Positions 23,360-35,030 of a stretch of 64,000 nt of DNA are shown here, one piece after another. The first letter of the stretch is position 1. Every line of letters begins with the position of its first letter. The notes below the pieces were generated by a model. The model searched no databases. It had not been told where the DNA came from and was given only the letters and a program-made list of their open reading frames with translations. The stretch is from Vitis vinifera (Eukaryota > Streptophyta > Magnoliopsida > Vitales > Vitaceae), in the NCBI RefSeq assembly GCF_030704535.1, contig NC_081818.1, positions 24,901,001 to 24,965,000 of the forward strand, in the 5' to 3' direction. The translations under genes were made by a program, and so were the position numbers.

Positions 23360-26300
23360 ATGGCGACTTCTGAAAACTCTCGACATTCTCTGATCCCTTG
23401 CTTCCTATACTCCTCCTCCTCGAAGAAGAGCCTTATTCTTGAGAAAATGGCGGCTTCTCCATCACCTGCAAATGGAGGAGTACCCAAGAGCTTCTTCGTT
23501 CCTGCTCCAAGCGAGCCGGGAAAGATCGAGATGTACTCTCCGGCGTTCTATGCTGCTTGTACCGCCGGTGGAATCCTAAGTTGCGGCCTGACTCACATGG
23601 CCGTCACTCCTCTTGACCTCGTCAAATGTAATATGCAGGTCTGATTTGTTTAGATCCATCTCTTTTTGTTGCTATGATTGTTTTCCTTTTTTGTTAGGAT
23701 TTTCTTTGACAGTTCTATTTTCAGATCTGTGATAATCTTTGGCCGTTCTTCTTCTTCTTCTCCTTCTTCATTCCATATCTTTTTGTTTTGTTCCATTAGT
23801 TTTTCTAGAAGCGAAGTTAGGTTTTTCTTTGATTTTGTGGTCTCACGTTACAATCATCACTGGATGTGACTTGTAGTTATTTTTCCCGTTCTCGTCCTTG
23901 CTTTTCTATGTGGATTTAACCTTCTGTTCATATTAGACTCCATTTGGTTGCAGAGAATCATAGACAATAATATTAAGCTTGGAGTCTTACAACATTCCGA
24001 ATATGTTAAAGAATTCCGAATTTTCATTTCTTTTGCTAAGCCTTCTTTGGCAAACAAACAGTCCTTTGGTGTTATTTTTTTTAATAGCTCAGTTTGCATG
24101 TTATTTTCTGTTTCTGATCCCACATTTTGCTGGATTGTTATTGGTTCCAATTTTTTCTATAGTGTTCTACTGAATCAGAGCTTTATCTATTTAATGTCTT
24201 CTTGTTGCAAAATTTATGAGAGGTACAGAATTTTTTTTTTTTTTTTGATAAGTATGAGAGGTACAGAATTTGAAATGCAATGGTGCTCCCTGAGGGCTTG
24301 GAAATTTTAGTTAGTCCTATATTTGATTTGATAGCTTAAATGTTAGACTTCCCACTGGATCAGATATTTGATTAGCTTTTTTTCTTGCTTGAGATCGTTA
24401 TACATCCCTGTAATCCTATTTATACATAAACCTATGATACTGATTAAGTATACATGTTTAGTAAATAGGAGTTGGTTCTTTTAGGATTTAATTGTAGCTT
24501 GTGCCTTTTTAATATTGTATTGTGATTGATCATGTCAAATTCATTTTTATTGATCTGCTGATAACTCGTTGAATCCTTTTGATCCTTCACCCTCCTCATG
24601 TTTGAAGCTTATGTTTTATATGGTCTAGGTCTTAGAAAACAAAATACCTAGACAATTCAAGCCAATTGAGGGTTTGGTTCCTCTCCCATGCTTTTGACAA
24701 GTGATCTCCCATCATCAACTATAAAATTAATGTTATTCACATAACAACATACTGTGTCAATCCATCCTCCTCAATAGAACATAGGGTATTTGTTATCTGT
24801 AGATGAATGCCTCCTCTAATCCCCTCTATCACATTTTGTGTATGCTCCAACATTTCTTCTCTTTGCTTAGTTTTTTGCCTGAATTTTGATGATAATTTCC
24901 CTTGTATTTTTTTACAGTTTGATGCTAAAGCGTTTTTTGTTTGGACTGAGGCTCTTTGCTCAAATTCTTCCACTACTAAATCCTCCATTGAATTAATGAA
25001 AATTTTGATTTTGTTTGCATTTTTCTAGTTTTAGTCAAAAAATTATTTTAAACTTGGAATTTTAAATCTTCTCCTTAATGAAGAAGGGTTCGTCAGTCCT
25101 ATACTTGATACTTGTTGCTATATCCTCTAGTAAACAGTTGAGGTGATAAGCTAATGTCCTGATAATCATAGATTTTGTAGTTAATGACTTGATAAAAGCA
25201 TAAGAGATTACATATTCATCTATGGATGGGAGAGGAGTCAAACCTGCTAATTGATTGTAGTAGGCTTGGTTGGGTGAAGCCATTTGTTTTGTTGAGCACA
25301 TGACAAGAAAGTTTTCAGATTTAAAAACTTTAGTTACTTTTCTTTTCATACATTTTCTCACTGAGAAAGCAACCAAATGGACTTTAAATGTTTCTATGCT
25401 TTTTTTTAAACATTGATTCTATACTTGCAATTTGAAATGTTCATATTTGATGTTAGCTTTTTTATTTTATTTTATTTTTTAATCTGAGGACTGTTTAATA
25501 TTTTTTATCAGTGCATACCTATAAAAAAAATGTTTTGATCAGTGCACGGCTTTGAGGTTCTTTCCATAGCAGGGGTAATTCTTGTTAAGACCTTTTTTGG
25601 GTTCTTCCCATAGCAGGGGTCTCTCTTGTTAAGATCTTTTTGATCAGTTAAGATATTTGTTTTGTAGTGCACATGACAATGAAAATTTTCAGATTTAAAA
25701 ACTTTAGTTACTTTTATTTTCATATATTTTCTCACTAACAAAGCAACCGAATGGAGTTTAAAGTTTCCATGCCCCTTTTTTTTTTGAATTATTTCTGTCT
25801 GTACATGCAATTTGATAGGTTTATCTTTGATTTTAGTTTTTTTTTTTTTTTCATCTTTTTTTATCTAGGGATTGTTTAATGTTCTTGTTAAGTTCATGAC
25901 TTTTCCTTTTTGAGTTCTTTCCATGGCAGGGGTAGTTCTTGTTAAGATTTAAAGCGGCAGATTGCTAATCCATTGTATGAGTTATTCGTACCGAGGGTTT
26001 CAATCCCTCTCTTTACTATATATATATGTTTGTTTTTTTTATATGTTTATATTTGTTATTTGGTACATGTATGTGATTTTTATATTTTAAGACATTTATA
26101 GTTTGCATCTCAATGGATCGTTTATAGGAAACAAGAAAAGAAATGAAAAGTTGGAATACTATAACAGGTTGGCTTGGATCAGAGCGGTGGTTTTTCGATT
26201 TTAAGTTTTTTTATCCTTTTCCAACACCTTCTCAACAATCTAAAGAAGAGATTTTATTTGTGTGTTAAAAAATGTTAGGAAGGAGTGATCTAAAATTGAG

Positions 26301-28037
26301 ATTATTTTTTGTTTAGATTGACCCTGCAAAGTACAAGAGCATTTCGTCTGGATTTGGAGTTTTGCTGAAGGAGCAGGGAGTTAGGGGATTTTTCAGGGGT
26401 TGGGTGCCTACCCTGCTTGGTTATAGTGCACAGGGTGCTTGCAAGTTTGGATTCTATGAATTCTTCAAGAAGTATTACTCTGACATTGCTGGGCCAGAGT
26501 ATGCTGCCAAGTACAAGACCTTGATCTACCTTGCTGGTTCTGCATCTGCTGAGGTAATTGCAGATGTTGCTCTTTGCCCCATGGAGGCAGTGAAGGTCCG
26601 GGTTCAAACTCAGCCTGGTTTTGCTAGAGGTCTGTCAGATGGATTTCCCAAGTTTGTTAAATCCGAAGGTGCCTTGGGGTATGCCTATCAAACTTTGACT
26701 TCTTTCCTCCCCAATTCGCCACTTTATAGTACTAAGCTATAACTACTGATTATGTGAAAACTTTGCAGATTGTACAAGGGCATTGTTCCTCTCTGGGGAC
26801 GTCAGATTCCATGTAAGTTGAGGCATCTTGTTAAGTTATTTATCTTTTATTTTTTTGGTCTATTGCATAAGAATATTCATTAACCAATGTAGTGTGCTTG
26901 CTCATGATGACTGAAACTTCTATGAGTTGTACTCCATCTGATAAATTGATGTTGGGGTAACTTTAAATGAATTGGTGTATTCTAGCTGTTTTGTTTACTG
27001 ATCTAATGCTGTGACCAATTTTTAGTATCTTGGTGTCTCCATCTTCTGAAGTTGATCTAGTATATCTTTTGGAGTGTACTAATTTTTAGATGAGCATTAA
27101 TGCTTTTGCAAACCATAATCTTGCAAATGGATGCATAAATGTGAATTTTTGTTGAATTTAGTTTGCTTTGTTTTTTATCTGTTACATGCTGCAACTCCGA
27201 GCCTCATTGGAAGAACAATTTCTGTGAAGCAACTAATCTTGATTTTCTGGATCAAAAGGATTGCGGCATGTTAATCATTTCCAAAATGTTAACCTTATTT
27301 TAAAGTATTTTTATGCTTTCTTAATCCAATTTCTGCTGTTTGAGCTTTGATATGGTTTCTCCTTGTCATGCTGATATAATTGGCTTTTTTGGGCTTTGCG
27401 TAAATGTTAATGTTCATTAGAAATCTTATAAAATCATAATGGTTTTTTGTGCAGATACAATGATGAAATTTGCTTCTTTTGAGACTATTGTTGAGATGCT
27501 TTACAAGTATGCCATTCCTACTCCGAAGGACCAGTGCAGTAAAACTCTGCAGCTTGGTGTGAGCTTTGCTGGTGGATATGTGGCTGGTGTTTTCTGTGCT
27601 ATTGTTTCTCATCCAGCTGACAATCTTGTCTCCTTCCTCAACAATGCTAAGGGCGCAACAGTTGGTGATGTGAGTGCTCTACTTTAAGATGTTTCCTTGG
27701 CCTTCTGTATTCCTTCATGCCCACATGTTTATGTTGTTTTGAACTTTTGTTCTCTAGGCTGTGAAGAACCTTGGATTGTGGGGTCTCTTCACCCGGGGGC
27801 TTCCCCTGCGTATTGTCATGATTGGAACTCTCACCGGAGCACAGTGGGGGCTATATGATGCTTTCAAAGTTTTCGTAGGACTGTAAGTTCTTCCTATGCA
27901 AATGCTGATCTTCATTTGGTGTTTTAGTTTTTTTTCTTTAGTTGCTAATTCGGTATGATCTTATCTTCAGGCCAACCACTGGTGGTATTGCTCCTGCTCC
28001 TCCTGCTCCAACGACTTCTGAGCTTGCAAAGGCCTAG
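23360..28037 (+). CDS. Mitochondrial phosphate carrier (PHT3/MPT)
   Basis: Six exons: 23360-23638, 26317-26678, 26769-26812, 27455-27669, 27758-27882, 27971-28037. All introns are GT-AG and the phases agree, giving 363 residues. After an N-terminal presequence ([16 protein letters not shown]) come three mitochondrial-carrier repeats. Signature motifs are PLDLVK (exon 1), PMEAVK (exon 2) and the third-repeat form PADNLV (exon 4). [20 protein letters not shown] and [20 protein letters not shown] are typical of the phosphate carrier. It imports phosphate with protons across the inner mitochondrial membrane for ATP synthesis. Closest in sequence to Arabidopsis MPT3/PHT3;1. Intron 1 (2.7 kb) holds internal duplications. 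ATG 23360 is preferred because the peptide after it aligns with the Arabidopsis N-terminus. Confidence 0.95.
24216..24271 (-). mobile_element. Minimal L1 LINE tail with perfect target-site duplication
   Basis: ATGAGAGGTACAGAATTT occurs at 24216-24233 and again at 24254-24271. Between them lie 20 bases: a T run and GATAAGT, which on the minus strand reads ACTTATC followed by A's. This is the tail signature seen at L1 3' ends elsewhere in the window (ACCTATC plus A's). It is best explained as an extremely 5'-truncated L1 insertion in intron 1 of the carrier gene. Confidence 0.65.
25283..25948. repeat. Internal duplications in carrier intron 1
   Basis: A block of about 185 bp starting TTTGTTTTG (25283) recurs at 25646, sharing TTTTCAGATTTAAAAACTTT and AAAGCAACC. 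Three copies of a shorter motif (TTCTTTCCATAGCAGGGGT then TTCTTGTTAAGA, with variation) lie at about 25557, 25601 and 25913. No coding content. Confidence 0.6.
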
Positions 28038-29726
28038 AATGTTGAATTATCGGTATACAGAGTTTAGATGAATGATAAAACTGGGAAAACGTCTTAATAG
28101 GGATCAATAAGGGTAGGATTCCTGAAGCTGCGAGTGGGAAATATTCTTTTGCATTTGAAACTTGCGTCAATTTTCCTTGTTCACTTTTTTTTGGGGTTGG
28201 GGGTTGTTTGATGGTGGGGGTTAAGATTGGTATCGGTCTTGTCCATCCAATTCTTGAAAACTTTAGTGTGTTAGACGAAAAATCTCACTTTGATATTAGG
28301 ATTATGGATGTCATCCATCACAAATGGACAGCAAGGAATAATGAGCATCTGCTTACATCGAACAGTAGGCATGTGCAGAGATGGCAATGCAAAGGCGTGG
28401 AAAATTATGTCTCTTTTCATGGTTCATAATCACTATCATGTCAGATGCCTTCGCAAACCATTTTTTTTTTTCTGCTGGGTATGTTAATGCATTTTTTACC
28501 TATTTGAAAAGGGCTTGGCATGAATTTTATATGTTGTAATCTGTTTTACCTGAGTCCGGTTGTGCCCTAGCCCAGTAACGTATGTCACCAAATAATTTAC
28601 TCTACCGTTCATTTCAAATTTCATACTTTATAGCATTTATAGATTTTAAATAAAAAGATTTTAGGTAAATATGTTTACTCTAAAAATAAATTTTCTTCTC
28701 CAAAAAGTAAGTTTTACACGAAATAAATCTGTAAAAATGTAGATGAAAATTAAAACCAAAGATTAAAATATATGAATGAAATTAAGTACAAAATATTAAA
28801 AGGAGATTATTTTTATTAACAAATTATAATTTTTTTATAAAGTAGGCATAAGCTTTTGTAAAATAAGGTCATATTTGATCCTCAATCAAATATCCATTTA
28901 AATCAATCAGATCAAAGTGCTGCCATTAAGGCAAAAGCCTCCGAAGATGCACTTCACGCTTCATACTCCCACCAACGTGGTAGGTGGACTTCGTCTTCTC
29001 ACCTCTCCTCTCACCTTAATGCAGTCTATGTAGGATAAAGGGTCTTCCTTGCAGTTACCACTCACCACTCTGATGAGTGGAGGCAGAGGCAGAACCAAGA
29101 ATATTTGGCGGGAATTCCAAACACTGGACCATGAGAGGCACCTAACTTTTGTGAAATCTTTATCTATGTTGTATAATGGAGTAAAAAGAGTCACATACCA
29201 CATACATCAGATATTTATCTCCAATTGAACAAAATCTTGTTCCTTCAGGAAGGATAACCATGACTATATGAATCAATAATTAATTATCATTGTTGGTCAA
29301 CCCAATTTAATCCTGGCCCAATCCAATCTATTAAAGCAAGTACCCTGGGGGCATCCTGAACAAAGGCATGCACTGGCCTGATCTCAGACCAGACCTCCCA
29401 AGCTTGAAGCTCTAGATGGAAAAGAGGCACGAACCACCAACAGTCAGAGACTTACATCTCCAGGTTTTCAAACTCATGAAACAACTCATAGAATCTTTAA
29501 CCGTAAATTTATCTTCTCTCGGCTCGTAAATTACATAAACCCTAAATAAACATAACCACCTCCAGCCCCCAAGCTTCTGCCCTGCAAATACAAATAAACC
29601 ACCAAAGAATGGGGTAGTTGATGGTAATATACAGCATTTTTAGTGCATGCCCATTGCAATAGTAATGGTGAGAGAATCCTACCCCATAGGATTTGAAATG
29701 AACAGGGAGCTGGAACCCAGTCTTGA
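28038..29726. other. Tail-to-tail spacer between the carrier and V-ATPase C genes
   Basis: Holds the 3' UTR regions of the two convergent genes. No additional gene, RNA or clear repeat found; the middle (28600-28900) is AT-rich. Confidence 0.5.
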
Positions 29727-32700
29727 TCAAACAAGATTAATTGTGAAGCAGACATATGGGTGGGCATCAGCGTCACCTCCTAGACCAGCCATCCCTCCTG
29801 CGTCATCCTCAGATTTCCAAAATGCGCTGCATTAAAAACATTGAGGAAGGATCAAACTGGAGCTCTCAAAAAGTACTTTACATATAAATAAAAAAAATCA
29901 ATATATGGCAAGTATAGAAATATTCTGTATGCAAATAATTTTAAAGGCAGAAGTTCAGGAGAAAACTTGAGAAAAAAATGGAATGAAATTTATAACAAAA
30001 AATTTAGCAAGAACTGAAACATGAGAAAAGAAGCATATTTAGTTAGGGAATGTGTTGAATATCTTAAGAAAGCAACGGATGCAGCCTGCATACGCTTCAC
30101 CTCTGCTTGTTTGCCAAGAAGATGGATAAAAAGATTAAGTAAGAATACTATAACCACCACTGGTGGAGCTGCTAGGGCCTAGGGGGGCAGGTGCCCCCCT
30201 TGAAAATGTTAAAACAAAAAAACTCTTACTTCGTGCAATAGGAGAACTTGAACCCAGGACTCTTATTGCCCCCTTTAACAATGACAAGTTTGAACCATTG
30301 GGGGCTAAGGCCCATATAAGTGTTAAAAGTTGCCCCTCGTGTACTAAACTGCTGGCTCCGCTACTGATAACCACCCTTCAGACCCAAAGTAGTTCTAAGG
30401 CATCAAAATTCCATTTATTTTTTCTCTCCTATCCAAAAAGATTACCATTTTATTTTGGTGAAAAGTTTTCATTGAGCAATTACTCGAACAATAAATTTAA
30501 TCCTATTTTGGACCTTTGGGTGTTTTATGACCATTCTGTATGACAATTGATCCCACCAACTCAAATAGATCTCATTAGAATCATGCCATTAACCAGCCCA
30601 TTTTATAGATGCACCTGGTAGTTAAAAATCATATTATTTCGTCTCAAAATTTCTATCCATTTATGGTTGTTTAGCTTCATCCATCATATGTGCCATAAAG
30701 TGACCAAGATCATTGACTTGCCTGTTTGTGCTGTCACATAGCCCTTCAAGAATTGATCGCACTTTCTTCTCACTTTTAACGGATGGAGCTAACACACATG
30801 CCTGAAATCATCTCAACAACCAATCCTCAATCAATAAAAGAAAATTCGTGAGGGAGGGATTCCAAGAAGGAATGTTGGAGTTGAATGGTTTATTTACCAA
30901 GAAGGATGGTGGCAAGCCATATCTAAGGATACTCTCTGCAAAGACACGTACAGCACAAAAATGCATCCAGGAGCTGAAAACCTGAAGGAGAAACTCATGA
31001 TATAAAAATAAAATTACCAAAATTTAACATTGGAAGGAAACAACAATAGCCACACTCTATCAACAACACAAGTCATTCACATCCTAAAGACAGACAACCA
31101 CACAAGGTCAACCAAGTCCCAATCACAACTATACATGTAGGCACCAACTTGTAGCACCATCAGACCATTTACTTAACACCAAAATAATGATTAATGATCA
31201 GTACTACAACTTCACCATAATTTTTTTCAATTGTTCATTTTCCATCTGTAACTAATTTTACTTTAAAAACATGAAACATGGTCATGGGTAAGGCTAGAAG
31301 GAGACTATATCATCTTTTAAGATAGAAAAGACAAGGGTTGGAAACGGTCCTTTCGATAAAAGATGGCGGGAAGTTATAAAACACAAAATACTTATATAAT
31401 TAATTAAACCAGTTAGATGACGGTAAAGTGCAATTCTAACAATTGTATAGGTCAAGGACTCAATAAAAAATCCATTATCAGAAGCTTTTATCATGCAAAA
31501 TAATATACCAGTCCCCTTGAACCTGTATCATGTCATGGCCTTTATTGTCAATTACCATGATAGACAAATTATAAATGCAAAATCCAAGGGGGAAAATTAT
31601 CTCCTGACTTGACCTTACATCAAACTATCAAACTATCAAACTTGCTATTTCCATTTTGCTTAGTTTCTATTTTCATGTAACAAATACATATCAAAGCCTC
31701 TTGAAACTTTCATGATATTTCAATTATTTCACAGGAAAAAAAAAAATTGGGAAAATTACCTCCCCATAACTGGTATAGCACCATTGCAAAAGAGTGCTCC
31801 TAAATGTTTCCTGGTCTCGCATCAATTTTTCCAACTCTTCCTTCCTACTTTCCTGTGCTTCTGAACTATATTCAAAATCACGAATCTGTATCACATTAAG
31901 AATCAAACATACACCCATTAAGTACAGATTTCCACTAAATCAAACATTAAACTAAAAGGCAATGCTATTTGGTCATGGAATTCATGAATTTGGCAATTTG
32001 CACTATGTCCACTAACAAAAAAAATCAAAATAGTATAAATTTGAGGTAAAGTTATTTCTGTAGCATAATCCTTGAGTGTGTTAAAGAACAAACTCACTTG
32101 AAATCCTCTTTCACGTGCATTTGTTCTAAAATTGTCAGCAACACGGTGAAACAGGGTTACAGTGTATAGAGCATACTCATTGTCTTCATGCAGCTTCTTG
32201 GATGACCTGGGGACCTGAAAGAGGTTAGCTCAATTAATCAGGAAGATTACAATGAACAAAAAGTCAAACAATGTATTCAAATACTCCAGAAATTTAAAAG
32301 GTATGACATCACACGAGCCAGTTACCAACCTACTGCAGATGATATCTTCAGGACCATAATTCGCTTAAGTTAGAATATATAGCCAGAAAAAATAGTTCTT
32401 ACCACATAGCTAGTCAATGTTTCATAAGTTGACAACCAGTCCTTCTGAGAATACTTGGGAACAATTGCAAGAAGTGTCACTAAATGTTCTGAGGCAATAA
32501 TGTCCTCTGGCTTTACTAGGTTGGAAAGATCACGAACAGCTAGGCTGAAGCAAGCAAAGAGGTCGATCAGAAAAGAAATCACAGTAAATAAAATCTTGTT
32601 TGTCCTACAAACAGATTTCAACCAAGGTATACCTTCCACTTTGCTTTCGATTAATAGCATTGAGCTGACTGCGCACATTATTATACTCAGCAATGCGAAC

Positions 32701-34057
32701 CTAGCATAAGAAATAATGATTCAATACCCAAACATCCAAATACAGTCTACAAACTGTAAACCAAATAAGTAAAAATATGTATACAATTTTTTTTATCTCA
32801 TTGTAAATTGGTTTAATTATTGAATCAAGAGTTGCAATATAATCAGACAACCTAAGTAAAAGAAAGGCTTTACCTACTGAAGGCAGTGTGGAACAACACA
32901 ATGCCAAGGTCAGTATCCAGTAACTGATTCCATAAATAGATGAATATTTGCATATAAAAAGAGAACATTATATTACTAAAAAAAAAAAAAGGGATTACGG
33001 AACATTTTTATGATCACATGATCATGAAATTCCTAACTAAGAGGGTTTATTTAACTAGGTTGGACGTCCATTTTCCCTGAAATTCAAACTCTATTCACGT
33101 TTCATATGTTCTGTTTGAGCCCATCTATTATATCTTAGATTCCCTGTTTAATCTTGTCTTTCATTACTCGCTCAAAGATCTCAGTTTCTTTTTGCTCAGG
33201 CTAAATTCAACTCGGACTATTGTTTTGGAGAGCTACTTCTATTGTGGTATGTAATTTTAGTATCATAACATGAAGTGGTTCAGGAGAACAAAGTTACCAC
33301 TGAATGATAAACTATAATGTGTTTAATCGTTTAAAATTTGAATAACGGATCTGCATATGGGACTTTTGTTCAATACCTTAAGATCATCCTCGATCTTTGA
33401 TACTTGATGATGAATACTATCCACGATCTCCCTCAGAGGTGACATCGTGGGAAACTTGGCTTCGTCCCAAACAAATCTTCCATTAGAAAACGAAATTCAG
33501 TTCATCCATAAGATAAAAACCACCTAATTTCAAATCCAGACAATTTCCATAATCACCTGGTGAGGTAGGAATCAACTGGTACTCCATCCACCGTAAGTGC
33601 ACTTGTCTCCACGCCCGATGCCTTCTCTAAATCCTCGATCTGGCGCCTGATCTTGTGCGTCACTCCTTCGACGAAGCTGTTTGACTGTAAATTTCACCAA
33701 TCAAAATCTCTAAAGTTTCAATTCAATAAAAAAGATAGAAATATGAAATTTGGAGTTCAATTGGAGAAATTTTACCTTCTGAAGGTCATCGCTGAGGGAT
33801 AATAGGGAATCTAGGGTTCCTACACGGAGATTAGGGATATTGAACTGCAAAAGACAAACAAAAAAAAGAGAGAGAAGCTAGTAACAAGAAAATGAAATAT
33901 TTGAATTATGGAGAGAGATGAGAAAAATACGGGGATGGCGTACCCTGTAGAGAGGAGTGTCGAAGGAATGCTTAGAAATGGCGTCCTGTAAACGATTCCA
34001 TAGTGAAGAAGCGGAGGTTCGAACTGGAAGAGACACCGACCAGTATCTGGTAGCCAT
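29727..34057 (-). CDS. VHA-C: V-type proton ATPase subunit C (DET3)
   Basis: Eleven exons on the minus strand: 34057-33944, 33844-33776, 33684-33557, 33476-33377, 32700-32633, 32544-32403, 32214-32098, 31885-31760, 30981-30898, 30801-30722, 29826-29727. Phases agree throughout and give 375 residues, the length I recall for Arabidopsis DET3. Recognisable blocks: SLPVRTSASSLWNRLQDAIS, LTVDGVPVDSYLTRFVWDEA, VKPEDIIASEHLVTLLAIVP, LLQWCYTSYGEVFSSWMHFC and the C-terminal HPYVCFTINLV. Subunit C links the V1 head to the membrane sector and controls reversible assembly of the vacuolar and endomembrane proton pump. Ten introns are used; all are GT-AG except intron 10, which has a GC donor (AG|GCAAGT) and contains a hAT MITE. 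Read-through of that donor would add 20 residues and stop at 30661. Confidence 0.96.
30158..30366. mobile_element. hAT-type MITE with 8-bp target-site duplication
   Basis: The 209-bp element starts CACTGGTGGAGCTGCTAG and ends in the imperfect inverse (CAGTAGCGGAGCCAGCAG on the minus strand). It is flanked by ATAACCAC on both sides (30150-30157 and 30367-30374), the 8-bp duplication length of hAT elements. Ends with CAGTGGCGGAGC-like sequence are typical of the Tip100 branch. An internal perfect palindrome (AGGGGGGCA, 2-bp gap, TGCCCCCCT) lies at 30181-30200. It sits in intron 10 of the V-ATPase C gene. Confidence 0.85.
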
Positions 34058-34244
34058 TGGAAAATTGGGTTTGGAGCTCTGAATCGCAAGTGAAATAGCC
34101 GGAGGAGAGAGAGTTAGCAAGGATGTTTGGCAATGGCAGAGATCGGACTGCGTGGGAAAAAGGCAATGATGTCTGTCGTTTTATAATACGGTGAAACAGA
34201 ATGTAATTTTCTGAGCCTGGGTCCACTCCTGGTGAGGGAAGCCA

Positions 34245-34320
34245 ACGACGTCGTATTATTCAAAAAAGATGCCCACCATGGTACGACGTCGTATTGAAAA
34301 AAACTCAAATCGCCCACCGT
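34245..34320. repeat. Short tandem duplication carrying GACGTC palindromes next to the tRNA
   Basis: ACGACGTCGT occurs at 34245-34254 and at 34283-34292. Each is followed by an A-rich stretch and then GCCCACC(A/G)TGG; in the second copy those last bases are the tRNA-Lys 3' end. The first copy therefore carries a duplicated scrap of the tRNA 3' end. GACGTC is a bZIP-type core and may serve the V-ATPase C promoter. Confidence 0.6.
34297..34303 (-). terminator. RNA polymerase III terminator of tRNA-Lys
   Basis: Seven T's on the minus strand beginning 8 bases past the tRNA 3' end, a strong Pol III stop. Confidence 0.75.
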
Positions 34321-34383
34321 GGGGCTCGAACCCACGACCACAAGGTTAAGAGCCTTGCGCTCTACCGACTGAGCTAGACGGGC
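34311..34383 (-). tRNA. tRNA-Lys (anticodon CTT)
   Basis: A 73-nt cloverleaf on the minus strand. The 5' acceptor arm GCCCGTC pairs with GGTGGGC at the 3' end, allowing G-T pairs. The D-arm region TAGCTCAGTCGGTAGAGC holds the A box; the anticodon loop is CTCTTAA with CTT; the T arm holds the B box GGTTCGAGCC. There is no intron and no encoded CCA, as expected for a nuclear plant tRNA. It lies 254 bp upstream of the V-ATPase C start codon, same strand. Confidence 0.97.
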
Positions 34384-35030
34384 TTTGTCGACAAGAGAAC
34401 TTGACTTTATATTATATCTATATTTAAATTAATTCAAATCTACTCTAATTATCCCCCAAATTCCAAAAAATAAAGAAAGGACACCTAAAAAAAAGCTAAA
34501 AAGGTTATTTTAGTAATTGACATTGGATGGGAGTTTACGAACATATCTACAAATAGATAAAGTCTTTTGTAGACTAGTAGGCAACAAAGCTAAAGCTTCC
34601 TCCAAGGTATAGTTTATGTACTTATATCCCTTCTATTCCTCTACTCTTTAAATATTTTCTTCTTTCCCTAGCCTGACTTACCAATACTAAGGACGACCAT
34701 TGAAGTTTCTAATATTTGCATGGGTACAATCTAAGTGCCACACGAGTGCTTAGAAGGCACCTAAGGTTGTGATAAGTGATAACATTCTAACTACACTAGA
34801 TATTGCATTAACACCCAAAATTTCATTAGCAAATTATCATCTGAAATCGCTAGTTCTAGCATTTTTATCAGCTGTCAGTCTAGGAGAGAAGGAAAGACAT
34901 ATATGCAAAAGACATTTCAAAAGTTTTTTAGTTGTTATTTATTATTACATATCACCCATTGTTGTTGGTAGCTGCAGGCAGCAAGCTATTGTTTAGTACA
35001 ACAATGATACACCACTGGGCACGCAGAAGC
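34384..35030. other. Spacer between tRNA-Lys and the FUS3 3' end
   Basis: No gene seen. It should contain the FUS3 3' UTR (right side) and the tRNA upstream region (left side). Confidence 0.5.

Noticed and set aside
30135-30543. Overlapping open frames on both strands near 30.1-30.5 kb
   Set aside because: They lie mostly within the hAT MITE and intron 10 of the V-ATPase C gene; no protein family resemblance.
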